Shown here one piece after another: positions 24,101 through 39,100 of a stretch of 64,000 nt of DNA. The notes beneath the pieces were generated by a model. The model was not told the DNA's origin and did no database searches. It saw only the letters and a list, made by a program, of their open reading frames with translations. The number at the start of each line of letters is the position of its first letter. Position 1 is the first letter of the stretch. Origin of the DNA: Hyposmocoma kahamanoa (taxonomy: Eukaryota > Arthropoda > Insecta > Lepidoptera > Cosmopterigidae); the NCBI RefSeq assembly GCF_003589595.1, contig NW_020653391.1:5207258-5271257 (forward strand). Reading direction: 5' to 3'. The translations under genes and the position numbers were made by a program.

Positions 24101-27100
24101 ACATTTTTCGGACAAATTTGCTTTAATTTGTCAGGTTTAGTTTTTAAATACGTTCCACGGGACGAAACCGGCACCACCACCGATTGATTCCCGCCAAAAA
24201 ACGTGGGTAGCTTTATATGTAGTTATATCTTTCTAATTTGTGAACACAACTATGTACCTAAATGGCGCGGGCGACATGGCTTACTTGCTGCAACGCTTTC
24301 GCGCCATTATTTTAAATTTATTGTCACTTGTGTCCTATTTAGTCAAAACGGGATATTTTTAAGTATTTTGGAAACAGTGGGACACATTAACATTGAAAAA
24401 TAGCGCTACCCTTTCGGCGACCAAACATACTCACATAATTGTCCCAGTTAATTTAAGAATTTATATATATAGGCTATAAAATGGTAGAAGATTCTGAAGC
24501 AGAAAGTTGTGAGATAAAAATTCATGCTCAGAAGGCCATCTACGTTTCCCTTTTGAATAGCTTAACTTATCCTTTGACAGAATTAACTGCTAGCCTTTTG
24601 GTCACCGAAAGCCAAGGTCACCTGAATGTTCATTAGCGAGCAGGTTTGCCTGTACTCCACAGAACCCAAGGGTTTCTTCTACAAAACACATTAAGCTGTA
24701 GCACGGGCTAAGGTGGACGGAAGCCTTTTGGAGATTTCGGCTGCTCTGGTTGCGAAGCCTACGCTACAGCACAATACACTTCAAACCATTAAAATATTGC
24801 AGGTTGTCTACTTCACATCGCTGTTCCCGTATGCTGTGCTGACGATTTTTTTCGTGCGCGGGGTTACGCTCCCAGGCTCCTATGACGGCATCATCCATAT
24901 GTATAAACCGAAGGTTGGTCCTAAACTTTTAGGTAGGGTAGTATATATATATATATATGTAGGTGGAGTCTCCGATAGGTTTGTGCGGAGCTTTTAAGAC
25001 CAAGTATAGTCCACACATTACTCCACAGTCAGACACAGTACTTGTAGTCCGAATAAATTAATAATGATATATCTGGCATATGAATTGAAGTCAAGTGAAT
25101 TTCATGTATTATGTTAAAATATCTCAGCTTTACTTCTAAAAAAGGAGGAGGTTCTAAATTCGACTGTGTATTTTTGTGTATGCTTACTCTGACATTTCTG
25201 AACCAGTATCAATGATTGTTTTCTTGTTGTAAAGAGGGTACCTCAGTAGTGGTTTCATTCAAATTTGAAGGAAATATTCCACCTCCAAGGGTGGCAAATT
25301 AGGGGATGGACCAGGATTATTGGGTTTCACCCATATTTCGTAAACAGATTTCAATAAAACTTGCCATATAGATGTACTTCCACAAAATTTTAAAGTCGGT
25401 TTTTTTATTCTTATTTACTCTTTCGTTGTATGGTAGAGAGACATGGATATATAACAACATAGACAGACAATAATAATAATGTTTATTTTATTTATTTATT
25501 CATGGAAAACCAACAGCTTCTTACATTTAATAAAAACAGGGAAAGAAAATTATAGCCAATTACAGGTTTCCTATAGATTCAGACAAATAATACACGAGCA
25601 TTAAACAAACGAAAATTAAACAGTATTTCTTAACAACATGCACTTACATAAATACAACAACCCAATTCCTGCGGTAATCGCAAATTATTCAATAAAATTA
25701 AATAAAATGTCCGTGAGTTTACGCTTTAGCTTTATCAACACTAAAATTGAATACATCAACAGTCGATCATGATTGCTCAGTACACTTTACAAGCTCTTGC
25801 TAGCTCTACATAGAAAACTATTTTGTCTATAGTTAGTCCTCGCTAAGAAAACTGCAATAGGGTAACAGTGTCTCATAGAACGACTAGGTACAAAGAAATA
25901 TCATCCAGTAAGTCAAAGCAGTCAACATTACCATTTATAATGTTTAGAATATACGCTATATTCAAGATTTTTCGGCGAATATTTAAAATTGATAGATTCA
26001 TATTCTTACAGAGACGTGTGTAGTCGCATGAATTATACGACTTACTCATTTTATAGCATAAGAACATTGACAGTCAATGCATAAGAATGTAATAAATTTA
26101 TTTTGGACTCATTCAATTCTGTCGATATATACTTGGTATTTCGGACTCCAGATTTGGGAAGCATATTCTAACTTACTATGTACATACGCACAATACGATA
26201 TTCGTAAAGTTCTTGGCCGTGAGAAACAGACTGCGTTATGCGTATGACTTAGTAACCTTGGAGGTAACATCATCAATATGAGTCATGGACCAGGTAATGT
26301 GTCAGGTAATCACACTATTAGCTGGTCTCAAACTAGGGATTCATAGTATAGATACTATGAGTATCATAGCATCGAAATTCAGGTCGAGGGTAGAAATAAA
26401 AAAAATATTTTACACCCTCTATAAATTTCTACTTCCCGCATTTTATTTATGTGTATTTAATTTCAACATTTCAGCTAGAAAAACTACTAGATCCGACAGT
26501 CTGGCTAGACGCAGCAACTCAAGTCTTCTACTCCTTCGGTCTAGCCTTCGGGTCTCTTATTGCTTTCGGCTCTTACAATCCACCGAACAACAACTGCGTA
26601 AGAGATGTATTACTGGTCTCCGTTTGTAATGCGCTTACGGCCATCTACGCGTCCGTTGTCATCTTCAGCATTCTTGGGTTTAAGGCGTTCACTATGGTCG
26701 AGACTTGTATTGTCAAGTAAGTTATTTACCTGTTTTACCAGTTTCTCCTGTTGGATGCTAATTTTTTGTGGTGTTTCTGTTTCTATCAAGAAACATTCAT
26801 CTCCGACATTAATCCATAAACGTCCCGCTAAGCTGCAATAACTCTACTATACCTCCGTATAGAGACTTGGGGGCTTCACACACAACACATCATGCCGGTT
26901 TCATCTCAATTCCATCACCGTTAAATCAAATGATATATATCGCAGCCTTGCTGTAATAAGTTCACATCAACAAAATGACCAATTTTGTTTTTCTGTTTGA
27001 GGTGAGAGATTTAGAAATTATACGGACGAAATGAGTCCTAACTTTTTTCTGCTTAAATAGGAGAGTTACATAATTTCACATATTCATACTGGACGGAGGC

Positions 27101-30100
27101 GTAGACCTCGGCATACATATCTCAATCAGATTGAGGGTATCCTTAAAAAAGGTTGAGTTAAAAGTGCCAAGAAGGTACTGATGAGAGTGAAGGAGGTAAA
27201 GGAGGTTTGTTAGGAACGTAGCAGTTGGAGATCCATAGTCTTTTTTTTATAATATCAAGTGACGGGACGAACAAATCGTGCGCCTTATGGTAAGCTACAC
27301 GCCTATGCGTAACAGTGGCAGTGCCACTCAGAGCTTTAAATCGCAAAGGTCTCAGGGGCACTGCTACTGCGTCCGACACCCTGAGACATAAGTAGACAAT
27401 AACCATGTTCCTGCAATTTCACCAGCACCTTACCCTTCAAAACCGGAACACAGTAAAACTAACATATCACTGCGTGGCTTGGCTCTGTCTACCCAGGGAG
27501 AAACATGAGTGATCATATGCATGCATGTATATACATAATTTGTTTCATGTAGTTCATATTATTTTTAAGACCTTCATATGTTAAAAGCACATTTGACGTA
27601 TGTTGACATGTGGTCTATTACACCAAGGTTATGAATTACTAAAACGAAATTGCACAGTCCATATCAAATATAAAATCCAACGACGGGTCAGAATATTTTG
27701 GCGCTTACAACTCAGTTGCACAAAAAATGTTATTTACATGTTTTAAAAGTATGAAAAAAGTTTCTACGTCAAAATTGCAAATTATAGCCCTTTCGAGCTA
27801 AAGACTACGGTTTGTTTTCAAGTATATATCTGCAAAAATGCAATTGTTTCTCCTTTACATTTTACCACTTTGTCACTTTACAGCTTTGTCACTTTACCCC
27901 AATTGACTATACGAAATTTCGTTTCCAGGGAAACCAAGATCCTGGCGCTACACCACATCGGAAATTTCACTCTCAATTCAACTGCGGAGTACTACAATGA
28001 GCATTATCCTCTATTAGCGCCTAACCTGACGAAAGCCCTTAATCTCACTGGGTGTGCGATGAGCAAACAGCTTAATGAGGTAAGATTTATTTAGATTACA
28101 ATTGGGATTTTGTCGGAAAAGCATGCGCAACAATATACAAACTTAATACATATATAAAGATAAATGTAATTATCACTTAAACCAGTAAAACAAATATGAA
28201 GGAGAGCTATGATAACTTTAAAATAAACACTTAAAAAAGATGGAACCTTAATTATTATACAATCATGATTAAGCTATATAATTAAATCTTAGAACACTAA
28301 CAGTGCCCAAACTATAAGTAAATTAATACCTATGGGTGCTATGACTAACAAGACGCCTAAACATATTTAGGCATCTTGTTTGTGCATACTTTCTTTAATG
28401 AGTACCTATGGGTACTCATGTATGCACAAACAAGATGCTTAAATATCTTTAGGCATCTTGTTAGTCATAGCACCCATAGGTACTCATTTACATCTTGTTT
28501 GTGCATACTTTCTTTATATTAATGCTTAAAAATATTTAGCATTTATAATAATAAGTAATCAATACAAAAAATATGTTAAATTATTTTACACTGCCACACA
28601 TCTACGCTTGAATACAAGTCTTCTATCAACTCCTCAATATGATAAAATGATATTTTGAACAAGAGCTGTTTTGAGCTCAGTAGGACTGTTAAATGTTTTA
28701 GTTGCTTGATACTTAGGACTTAATATTTTTATATGTTGTTGATTTGTTATTATACCACGCCGCTCGAACTCAGTGTCCACAATATACTCAGATATACAAT
28801 CACATAGATCTCGGTTTGTTATTCATTCAAATGCCTATGCTTTTGTGGTTTCCTGGTGTTGTTCGGAACAAAAAACGATTGTGTAGTCGGCAAAAACTAT
28901 CAATTTGACACTAGACAATTTCAAAAAAGTTAAGTCATTCATATAAATGATAAATAAAATTGGGTCCAATATGGAACTCTGTGGTAAACCTAGTTCATCT
29001 TGACCTGTGATTATAGAACATGTATGCTTTTCCTAATCAGAAATAAAAATACGCGATCATATGCGATCATTATAAACGCTGGTGATGCGTTACTAAGGTA
29101 CGATGCACCACAATTACCTATATACATACAATGAATAAGTCAGTCATATTACAGCGACGAATTAGAACCTAAAGACGAATCTTTGTCAACCTCCTTGTGT
29201 CAAAGACGTAAACTCGTTTAATATGTTCATCAAAGCGTACAATCATCCACCAGATCACCTAAAACAGGTAAGGGGTCACGATTTTAAAAGCGCTTTGTCG
29301 GTTTGGCTAATGGATCACTGATTCTATGCCGTTAGATAGTGTTCAGAATTTAGACATAATATAACATAACGAAAATTTGCACGCCAGCATTGGTTGCATA
29401 CTACACTGTTGATAATTATATAAGATCATTGATAATTCTAAAAGATAACGTATTCTAGCAAATAAATGTTTTTTAATATAAATATGTAGCGCCATGTGAA
29501 ACGTGTACATCCATTTATTGTTTTACTCACAAGTAAAAATTTTACAAAAAAGAAACACGAAAAACAGCGAATAAAAGCTATTAAAAGTATTGGCGTCTAT
29601 CAAAAGATTTAATATCTAATATTTATGCGCAAATTTCGCTGCTTACACTTAAAACTATTAATTTCACAGTTTGACAAATGGAATCCAAATTATCCCGTAT
29701 TACTGTTTGATTAAACTAGCTATTATGATACGGACATAGGTGATAGGACAATTATTGACCATGCGCGCCGGTAATCTGGTACGTTCTCAGGGTGAAACCA
29801 AACGATAAAGCCTAACATTAAAGTTCTTGTATTTCTTTGACAGGCTGCAGAAGGCACAGGTCTTGCCTTCATCGTTTTCACCCAAGCAATCCTGAAACTG
29901 ACTCCAGCTCCATTTTGGTCGATAATATTCTTCCTGATGCTGCTTTCTTTGGGGCTGGGCAGTCAGATCGGCATTATGGAGGGAATGCTTTGTACCATAT
30001 TTGATATCGATTTCTTCAAGCGGTTTAGTAAGCCTGTTCTTACTGGTAAGTTTTCCAGAATACTGTCAATATCGCGATATGTAAGAGATATCATAGATAT

Positions 30101-33100
30101 AATTTGAGAATAAAAAAGGACCGAATATTGTGCTCTGCAGAACACCCATGTAACTTCACACTATAACAGTAGCTGTACAAGGTGTAGAAAGTAAATAATT
30201 CAAATAACCAAAATAAAAGGACCAAGGAATATACCTTGTGGAATAACCATTTAAAATTCGGACCTTAACAAGGGTCTATGCTTGTTATATAAATAATAAA
30301 TAAAAAGGGCCAAATACTGTGCCCTGCGGTACACCAATATACGCGTAAATAATAATGTTCTTACACAAACTAACACAATGATCCCTAAACAATATTGTGT
30401 AATCTCGATTTTTCTTTATCAGGTACGGTCTGCACTTTTTGTTTCTTTGTGGGTCTGATCTTCACAACGGGCGCTGGAGAATACTGGCTAAAGATGTTTG
30501 ATTCTTTCGCCGGTACTATAGGCCTGGTCGTCGTGGCTCTCCTTGAAATGGTCTCTGTTATTTACATCTACGGACATGAGAAGTAAGTTGCCATTAGTAA
30601 CCATTCTGAAGATTTCGGTATACCTACTGGTGTTTTATTATACCCCAACGTTAACTGTATCCCGTTGGGAAAACCGATAAGGCATAATGCATTAATCGAA
30701 TAAGATTGTGGCTTTACTGCGGTCGGTCACCTAACCGTTTATTAAGCGTAACGTAGACAGTGCTTACTTACTTACTTAGTATTTCCACGTAGCTGGTACT
30801 TGCATTGGTAACCATCACAAACCTTTAGTAAAAGACGGAGCTTGTTCTCAACAAGCTGTATTACCCAGTTAACGAAAAAAAACACAAAAGTAATATAACG
30901 CAAATGATTACTCTAGTATAGATACTAACTGCCTCCGTGGCCGAACGGTTACCATGCCGGACTGCCACGCAGAGGTCCCAGGTTTGATTCCCGGGCCGGA
31001 AGAAATAGTTGTATAGCCTACAATTATTTCTCTCGTCAGTTTGGGTGTAATTTATGGTTGTCTATGTGTGTCCATGGCACCCGCGGCACAGGGTTTCCCT
31101 AGTGCGGGGCTATGTTGAGTGTGTGCGTTATTTATTATTTACTATACTGTAGTAAGACAAGTAGGGCAACTACCGCCTGTTTGGCGCATCTAGTGTTGGG
31201 TCATGGAAAAATTTCCATTTTGTGAAAATAATATTTTTCAGAAAAATAAATATTTTTCCTGATGTTTTTCCAATATTTTCCTTTTCATTTTCCACAGTTG
31301 ACGATGACACCTGTCAAAAGTTAAAGATGGAAAGGTTTTTCGCTATTGTGAAATCATTTGAAATCTCGTTTTTCTCTATGTAGCTTTTAGCTATACAAGT
31401 TTATTTTATAATTCACGCTAAATAAAACTTCAAAAGATATTTCGAAACGTGGACATAATACGAGCCTTCGGAATTATATTTTTCAAATTTTTCAGAAAAT
31501 TCGTACTCAATGCGTACACTAAGGATCGTATTCTAGAACTCTACTCAATGCTCAAATCAGGATTTGTTTATGGTTTAAAGCACTCGAAATCATACTCAAG
31601 TCCCTGCCATTAGGGTCGTATTTCCAGTGCTTCTGTTTCCAGTGCAATCCTGACTTGAGCATTGAGTAGAGTTCTAGAATACGACCCTAAATGTTCTTTC
31701 GGAGCGTAGGACTGTTACATTATTATTTTATATGTATGCACCTACAGGTTGTATATAAATTTAAAAAATTAACGTGTTCATCATATTCTCGTACTGTATT
31801 GAAATAACCTTTGTTAAATGCTGTACGTAAGTACAGATATTTTTATACCAACACCGCGGATTGGTGTCTCCATTAGGTAATATAGTTATGAAATAGAAAT
31901 AAAATGTCGAACAATTCTGAATATCGTCGCCTTAGAGTGAAAACCTCGCAAACGCGTTTTCATATTGTTCTATTTCACCGATTTTTGTTGAAGAATACGT
32001 TATAAACTTGTTGCTCAAATATAAATATTAAAGTACATCTGAAAGAAGCATAATTTAACTATTAAAACGCTAACTACGAACATTATTCCGTTTACTACGT
32101 TATACACCACATTTTTATCTTTGTCCTGAAAAATTACATAGAAATCACGTCCAAATTACAGTATTCACTATAAAACGACTATAAGTCACTCTTGTCAAAC
32201 CACCCATAAACACAATAATCAACACGTCTTGTATTTGATGTCATTTTTTATACACCGAGCGAACAATTAAATCCTATAATTAAAAGCGCGAGTGACGACA
32301 CGCGCTATGCAACCTGAATGCAACGCGAGATTATGCAAATGTGTGCATCCGCACAAACCGCACGGTGGGCGTGCCACATACAAGTCGCGCTGCTGCGTTT
32401 GTATGGAATTACCTACTTGACTCATACTAAGTGGATCAATATGTCTCAAAAATGTGTTACGAATGGGTTACGATGCAATCTTATACTTTGAAAATAAACA
32501 GAAATACAGCACATTTTAGGTTAGTTTCTGCGGCTTTAACATGTCACCTCATTATCTTCCTAGGTTCACCAATGATATCTACGAGATGACTGGCTACCGC
32601 CCAGGGCTCTACTGGCAGGTGACATGGCGCTACGTGGGCCCGGTTATCGTCAGCTGTATCCTGCTGTCTTCACTCGTGTTTATGCTTATCAATCCACCTA
32701 CTTACGGTGCTTGGAATGCTGATGAGGTGAGACGTTCGTTCAAAGGCTTGTAGCTTTCAGTTCGATTAATTTCTTATTTATATTCCGACTTCAGGATCCA
32801 ATACTATAGACATGGTCCATAAGCTTCTAATCGGGTTCCGTTTATACTGATTAGAAACTTGCTTGTTATAAAAGAAAACCAAGCAAAATAACTTCAATTT
32901 CAAAGATAATGCACGAACACTTTGCAAGTTTTGTGTAGGTTTATTTTAAAAATATGTAATTGTAAAATAAACATTAATTCTACTAATTCAATCCCAACTG
33001 GCAACATTTTTGACGAGGAAATGCATTTTAAAGTAACTTATTTAATGGATGTTTGTGGTAACGTCGATGTTTCCGATTTCCATAACATAAGTGCTTTCGC

Positions 33101-36100
33101 TACTTACTACTTACTAACATGTATACAAACCTTCGCGGCCCTCCACGTTGACTCCGACACTACGGATTGAAACCACCCAAAATTAAATGTATCGATATCA
33201 ACTCGTGCAAATAACCGTACCCTGATATGTTCCGTCCGTACACACTCCATGACCAAATGCTGTACATCCTCAGGAATTCCACACACTGCTCAATTCGGTG
33301 AATTCACCCTCCACGTCAAGTACAAAAATTTGTTTATTTTAACGTTTCCGGATGGATTGTAAAAACTTGTTATGTAAATAACATTTTATGTAAATAACAT
33401 AATATTCGTTAAAATTTTAATCTACAACATAATAACAAGATAATAGAATGCCAGGAACAAAACAGTTTTAACTTTTTCAATTCTTCAGGGTCGCGTGGAC
33501 AAAATGCAATATCCGAATTGGGTTCTCGGCATAGCCATTGCAATGATACTAGCCGGGGTACTGCCCATCCCTGTGGTACTCCTACTTCGCCGCTTCCAGT
33601 GCCTTGCATTCGATGTGGACATACATCAAGGGTCTATAAGGAGGATTGAGACTACGGTTTCCACGAAGGAGATGATGAGTGACCAGGATGTAAGTTTTAT
33701 TTTGATATTATTTGTTTTTATGTAGAGGTAGGCAATGATAGCTGTTGCGTACATTTTTAGACACTGGAAAAAAATTAGGTAGTCCTAGGGCACTTTTAAA
33801 CTAGACGCTTATATAAGTGCAGCCGCGACTCTACTAATTTTCATACAATATTCAGAAGCGCAGCTGAACGCCACTGTTGCGCCACTTTTACAGACTAGAT
33901 ATTGTATGAAAATTAGTACGCAGAAGCGCCACTACAGCTCTTCTACAAGCGTCTAATTTCAAGGCTTTATTTTAGGAAAGTTTATTTTATGTTAATTAAA
34001 TATCACAATGTTTTTATACCATGATATTCATCAATTATTTGTGGAAATACTCAACTAGTTTGTTATTATTAGTGATATTAAAATTCGAACAAACACAAAG
34101 AAATATTCCTTCGTTCCGACACAGAGGGTCTCCTTCCGTTCTCAGTCTGACATCTGTCCGGAACAATTACTGTCTAATAAGTAATACTCGACCAAAGTAA
34201 TAATCTCGGTAAAGATTACTAAAAAAACCGACTTCAAAAGTACGTGAAATATCATCAGTACATCTATTTGCCAAGTTTTATTGAAATATCCCCGGAGACA
34301 ATAAAAATTGGTTCTCACTACTCAAAGTATATTGAGAGAGAAAAACGCCTTGAATTGGAGAATAGCAAAACCAAACATTAAAACAATTGCTCCTTAAGTA
34401 AATTTAGGCGCTATTTATAAAAATGAATGTTCATGCGTGATCAGCCACCCTTAGAGGTGAATGATTTTCTTCAAAATGAAATGGGACCACTATGGAGATA
34501 CACTCTTTCCAACAAAAAAGAATCATGAAAATCGGTTCACAAATACCAGAGTTATCGCGTAACATACAAACAAACAAAAATACATACAGAATTGAGAACC
34601 TCCCCTCTTTTTTTGAATTCTGTTAAAAAATGTATGATGCGAATGAAACTTCATACTTTACATTGTCTTTTAATTTGGTCGAGTATTACTTATTTGACAG
34701 TAATCGTTTCAGACGGATAATGGGAAAAGACCACAGAAATTTTTCTTTATGTTTGTTCGTTCTTTGTTCTTGTTTGCCTTGTTTTTTTGCACTCTTTCTT
34801 CATGAAGCCTTTCCACAATATACTAAAAAGTATTATCCAAAAGTATTATTAAAAGTATTATTATTATTAAAAAGTATTTTAATCCTTATTTGATGAATCT
34901 GTAAATTATTATGTTAGTTTAAGTTTTTTATAAGTTACGTTCAGTCCACTTTTGCTTCTTACATAATGTACGCAACGGATTTTATAACAATAGGTGATGG
35001 TATGGTTTTGTTATATTTTGTTGTTATGTTTTTTATGCTAATGTAGACCTTTTATAGACATGTACCTGTAGCAACAATAACTATCTACGTTTGGAAGTTT
35101 TCAGAAGCTACACTTTATGTAAAAAAATAAAACAAGGGACTTTCGCAACAGCTAAAGTCACTAACGTTCAATTTTTCTAAAACAATTTGAAAATTGTAAT
35201 ATAAAAATGTAAATAACAGCGAGGTATATGTGCTAATGATTGTTCAAATGTGCTAAAAGTGTGATTTTGTTTGTTTGTTTTCTAATTAACGTGATTCTCT
35301 TTGTATGGGTATTTTGGCGATAGGTACCTAACTAGCTTTCATACATTGATCTGCGGGAAGAGAAAGTGGGTTGGTCTCGAGTAATCACAGGCGTTTTAGC
35401 CCTATCCTGTGACCACATGAAGATGAAATTATCGCTCTATTTAACCGACTTCAAAAAAGGAGTGTTAAAGTGAGTTGTTATAACGCGGGTAACTCAGTAA
35501 TGGTCCCATTTGGGATGAATCTGGTTTATTGGATTTCAGATTTCACCCACTTTCCGTTAACGGATTTCAATAAAACTTAGCAAATAGATGTAATTCCACA
35601 AAATTTTGAGGTCATTTTTTTATTAAAAGAAATTATAATTATTCCACATTAAGTCATCATATCACTGTCAGATCGTTATTAAACAGGGTTACCCATTGAT
35701 TTTTAATAACATTTATTTTATGAAGACGTCGACAAAGTACCCATTCACTAACTTAACCTTGTATCGCTCGTGTATGGCTATAACAGCTATTTGTAAGTAA
35801 ATGTGGGCACACCAGGTATTGTCACCGGACGACGCGTCGCCAGCGCCCGCGCAGCTTGTCGCTGAAGCCGCCGGTACCAGATTCACAATTGGAGATTTTG
35901 ATGTAAGCTATTAATATACAGGCTGTTAAATAATTTTTTAACCGGACTGTGTCTCCTTCGATTATTGTTTGGAACCTTTAACCGAAAATAACACCGCTAA
36001 AGTTATTGATTGCCCCAGATAGAACAATATACCTATTGTACAAATATGTTTTAACCTCTGTATATTTTTAAGAGTTTTAGTTTTTGACAGATTTTAATCT

Positions 36101-39100
36101 CTTACCCTCAAAGAATTGCCCTGAGTTCTGTAAGCACATTGATGCAAAAATACGAGTTGCTGCAACTTGCAGTTATCTGCATTTAGAAATAACGAATTTT
36201 GTACAATTAAAGCAGATTTTTTTGTAAAGGCAGAATCTCTCTGTCTCTGATATTGGTGACCGTCAGGATGGCTGGTTGCCTGTGGAGTCTGGCACTGAGT
36301 GTATATTGAAGAACCTACCTATTTGCTAACTTTTCTAAATAATTGCTACCTAATAATTGCTTCTTAATAATAATTTACCAGCCATTTTGATATCAGGATG
36401 GCTGGTGGCCACTTTATTCAGCATGTAGGAAGCAGATTTTCCAGGAGTATGTATTACTAATAATTGCTACCTATTCGCTACTTTTACGAATTAAAGATAT
36501 GAGCTTCTTATATACATTAGTTAAAAAATATAACCGAATACCTTATGAATGATTAAATTATAAAAGCACAAGTTTTTAGTGCTTTATCGTCATAATGTGG
36601 CTGGAGTATAGGTATTTTTTTAACTAATTTATAATTAGGTACAACTAAATTCTCGTTAATATTACGTTATGAGGGTTACCTATCCTCTCGGTTTCATACA
36701 TCAGCAATCTCACCAGATTAGTTTGCCTCGAAGTAATTGTATTATTAAGATGACGATAAAGCACTAAAAACTTTTGCACTTATAATTTTATCAGGGACTA
36801 CTTCGTAAAGTTTTCAATCGGTTATATTTTTTTAACTAATGTAGATAAGAAACTCATATCTTTAATGCGTGAAAATAGTAAATAGGTAGCAATTATTGGT
36901 AATACATACTGCTGGAAAATGTGCTCCCTTCATGCTGAACAAAGTGGCCACCAACCATCCTAATATCAGAATGGCTGGTCAATTATTTTTTAAATTTCTC
37001 AAAATATATCATAGGTAGCAATTTTTGAAAATACACTCTGTGCCATCCTGACGGTCACAACATCTTCTTTTCATTACGATCGAAGACCCTTTCTTTAGCA
37101 AATTACAACCTTTTTTAACAGTGTAGTCTGTACTTACGAATTGGAACGGAGATGGTATCTTGATGTGTACCTCTATGTATATAAATATCTGTCTAGGGTG
37201 TGGACAGCGCCGACGAACGACCGACCAAGACCAGGCTTCCCACCAGCATCGTGCGTCGCCCCAAGAAATAAATGTTTGTCCCTCTCGCTCGTGTATCCGC
37301 CATTGTGTTTTCAAGCTTTTATTGTGGCAACTCTTACTCGCTTTTAGCGTTTAGATTTAGTGTTTTGCATGGATAGTTTTTCTAGATCCTACGTATATAG
37401 GTACGTAATGATTTAAAAACTTAATAAATAACACATGAACTTTAAATTTAATTAAGGCCAATAAGTTACATTTTGATCCTGAGAATGGTGCGATACGTTA
37501 AAGAATAATTTTTTTTAAAGTCAATATAACCGCCAACATTTCAGGATTCAAAAGGAACTTGTTACATCACTATTTTATACAATCTAAGCTTTGAAGCTAT
37601 TCGATGATTCTTCGGCCGAGAGTCGAACATTCAACAACTCCTGAGGATGCCTCGTAGAGAGGCGGCAGTGATTCTTTTATTACCTATCCGCCATATTGGT
37701 TTTGTAAGAGGAACTACATTTAGCTACATTACCTAGTTTTGTAGCAGGAATATTTTTTCTTCTTCCAGTGCTGGTAATGTAACTTGGTTATATATACGGA
37801 TAACACGGGGGCGAAACACGTGTCAAATACATTTTTGTGACTGTAGTTGCGTTTGTGTTATGAGTAATTTTCAATTCGAGTTTTTTAGTAATTTTCAGGT
37901 TAGATTTCTTGTTCGTGTGGCAATTTTTATAATTTAGGTCTTCAGGTAAATTATCGTGAAATACTAAATAATTTTTCAGTTTACTACGCTCGAATATTAA
38001 ATAATACTTCATAATAATATTCTATAATATTAAAATAATAGAAATTGTCACCGAAATTAGGAAGTGAAACCTGAAATATTCCCTTATTTTTAGATATTTT
38101 ATTATTAATTTTATGCGGACAGAGTGGGCAAATTAACTGCATGAAAAAAATGTGCAATACGAGCGCAGCTATTACGCACGATTTAACCTTCACTAGAATC
38201 GCGGAGTAACAAATTAATTTACTTCCATTTTTTAGGAGCTTATTACAAACCAGGGATTCGGTTTGTAATAACTTCACGATGTTTATTCATCGTTAGCAAG
38301 AGTTATTACTAACATATTTATTTGACATAATAATTTTCTCGCTCTACCAACTTTATTGAATATCACGATGTTTTATTTACTACCATGATATTCGTTTTTG
38401 TGAAATTACTTTATAAGTTTCTTATAATTTAATACAAAGATCGAACACTAGGAAAAATTCATTCGTAGCTCAGTTGGGAGAGTGGCACGACACACGAAAC
38501 GAATCCTGGCGCTGGTTCGAATCAAGCCGGATTTTTTCCCTGAAATGTTGTTTTGCAGATGTGGCTTTAATATTCGATTAAAGTTACGCAAGTTATTTTT
38601 TATTAACATTTGGAAACGGGAAGAAACGCGTTCATATACAAATAGGTATTTTTCACGCCTACCTAGTTTCCCGACGTTTCGACCAGGTTGCTGGCCGTGG
38701 TCAGGGCCTTATTTTTTATTTTTGAAATATATTCGCATTTGTCTCTACAACTCGAATTACCCCAAAGCTTAGACTTTAAAAAATAGTACTGTATGATAGC
38801 AATGATCGGAACTGAGGGAGTTAATTTAGCTAAACTAAAGAATAATGTGGACTTTCTCTTCTATAAATCCCAAGACTTCTCGGAACTGATTTTATTTGAA
38901 TATCGTCAGGGATAGTGCAATTACGCGTAACTAGCATTTGATTATCAGTTTCCATTCCGGTAATTTAGTGGCCATATCAAATCAGCGTAAATGTCCTGAC
39001 AACGGGAATCTATAGTCATCAGACCGTAGACAATATAAATTAATGCCTTGTGCAGAAATAAAAGTCATAGCCATGTACAAAACAATAACGTTAAATCCCT

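Noticed and set aside
37141..37354. Overlapping open frames on both strands near 37009-37354
   Set aside because: They lie just outside the long inverted repeat, overlap in several frames and show no family motif. They are treated as chance frames.
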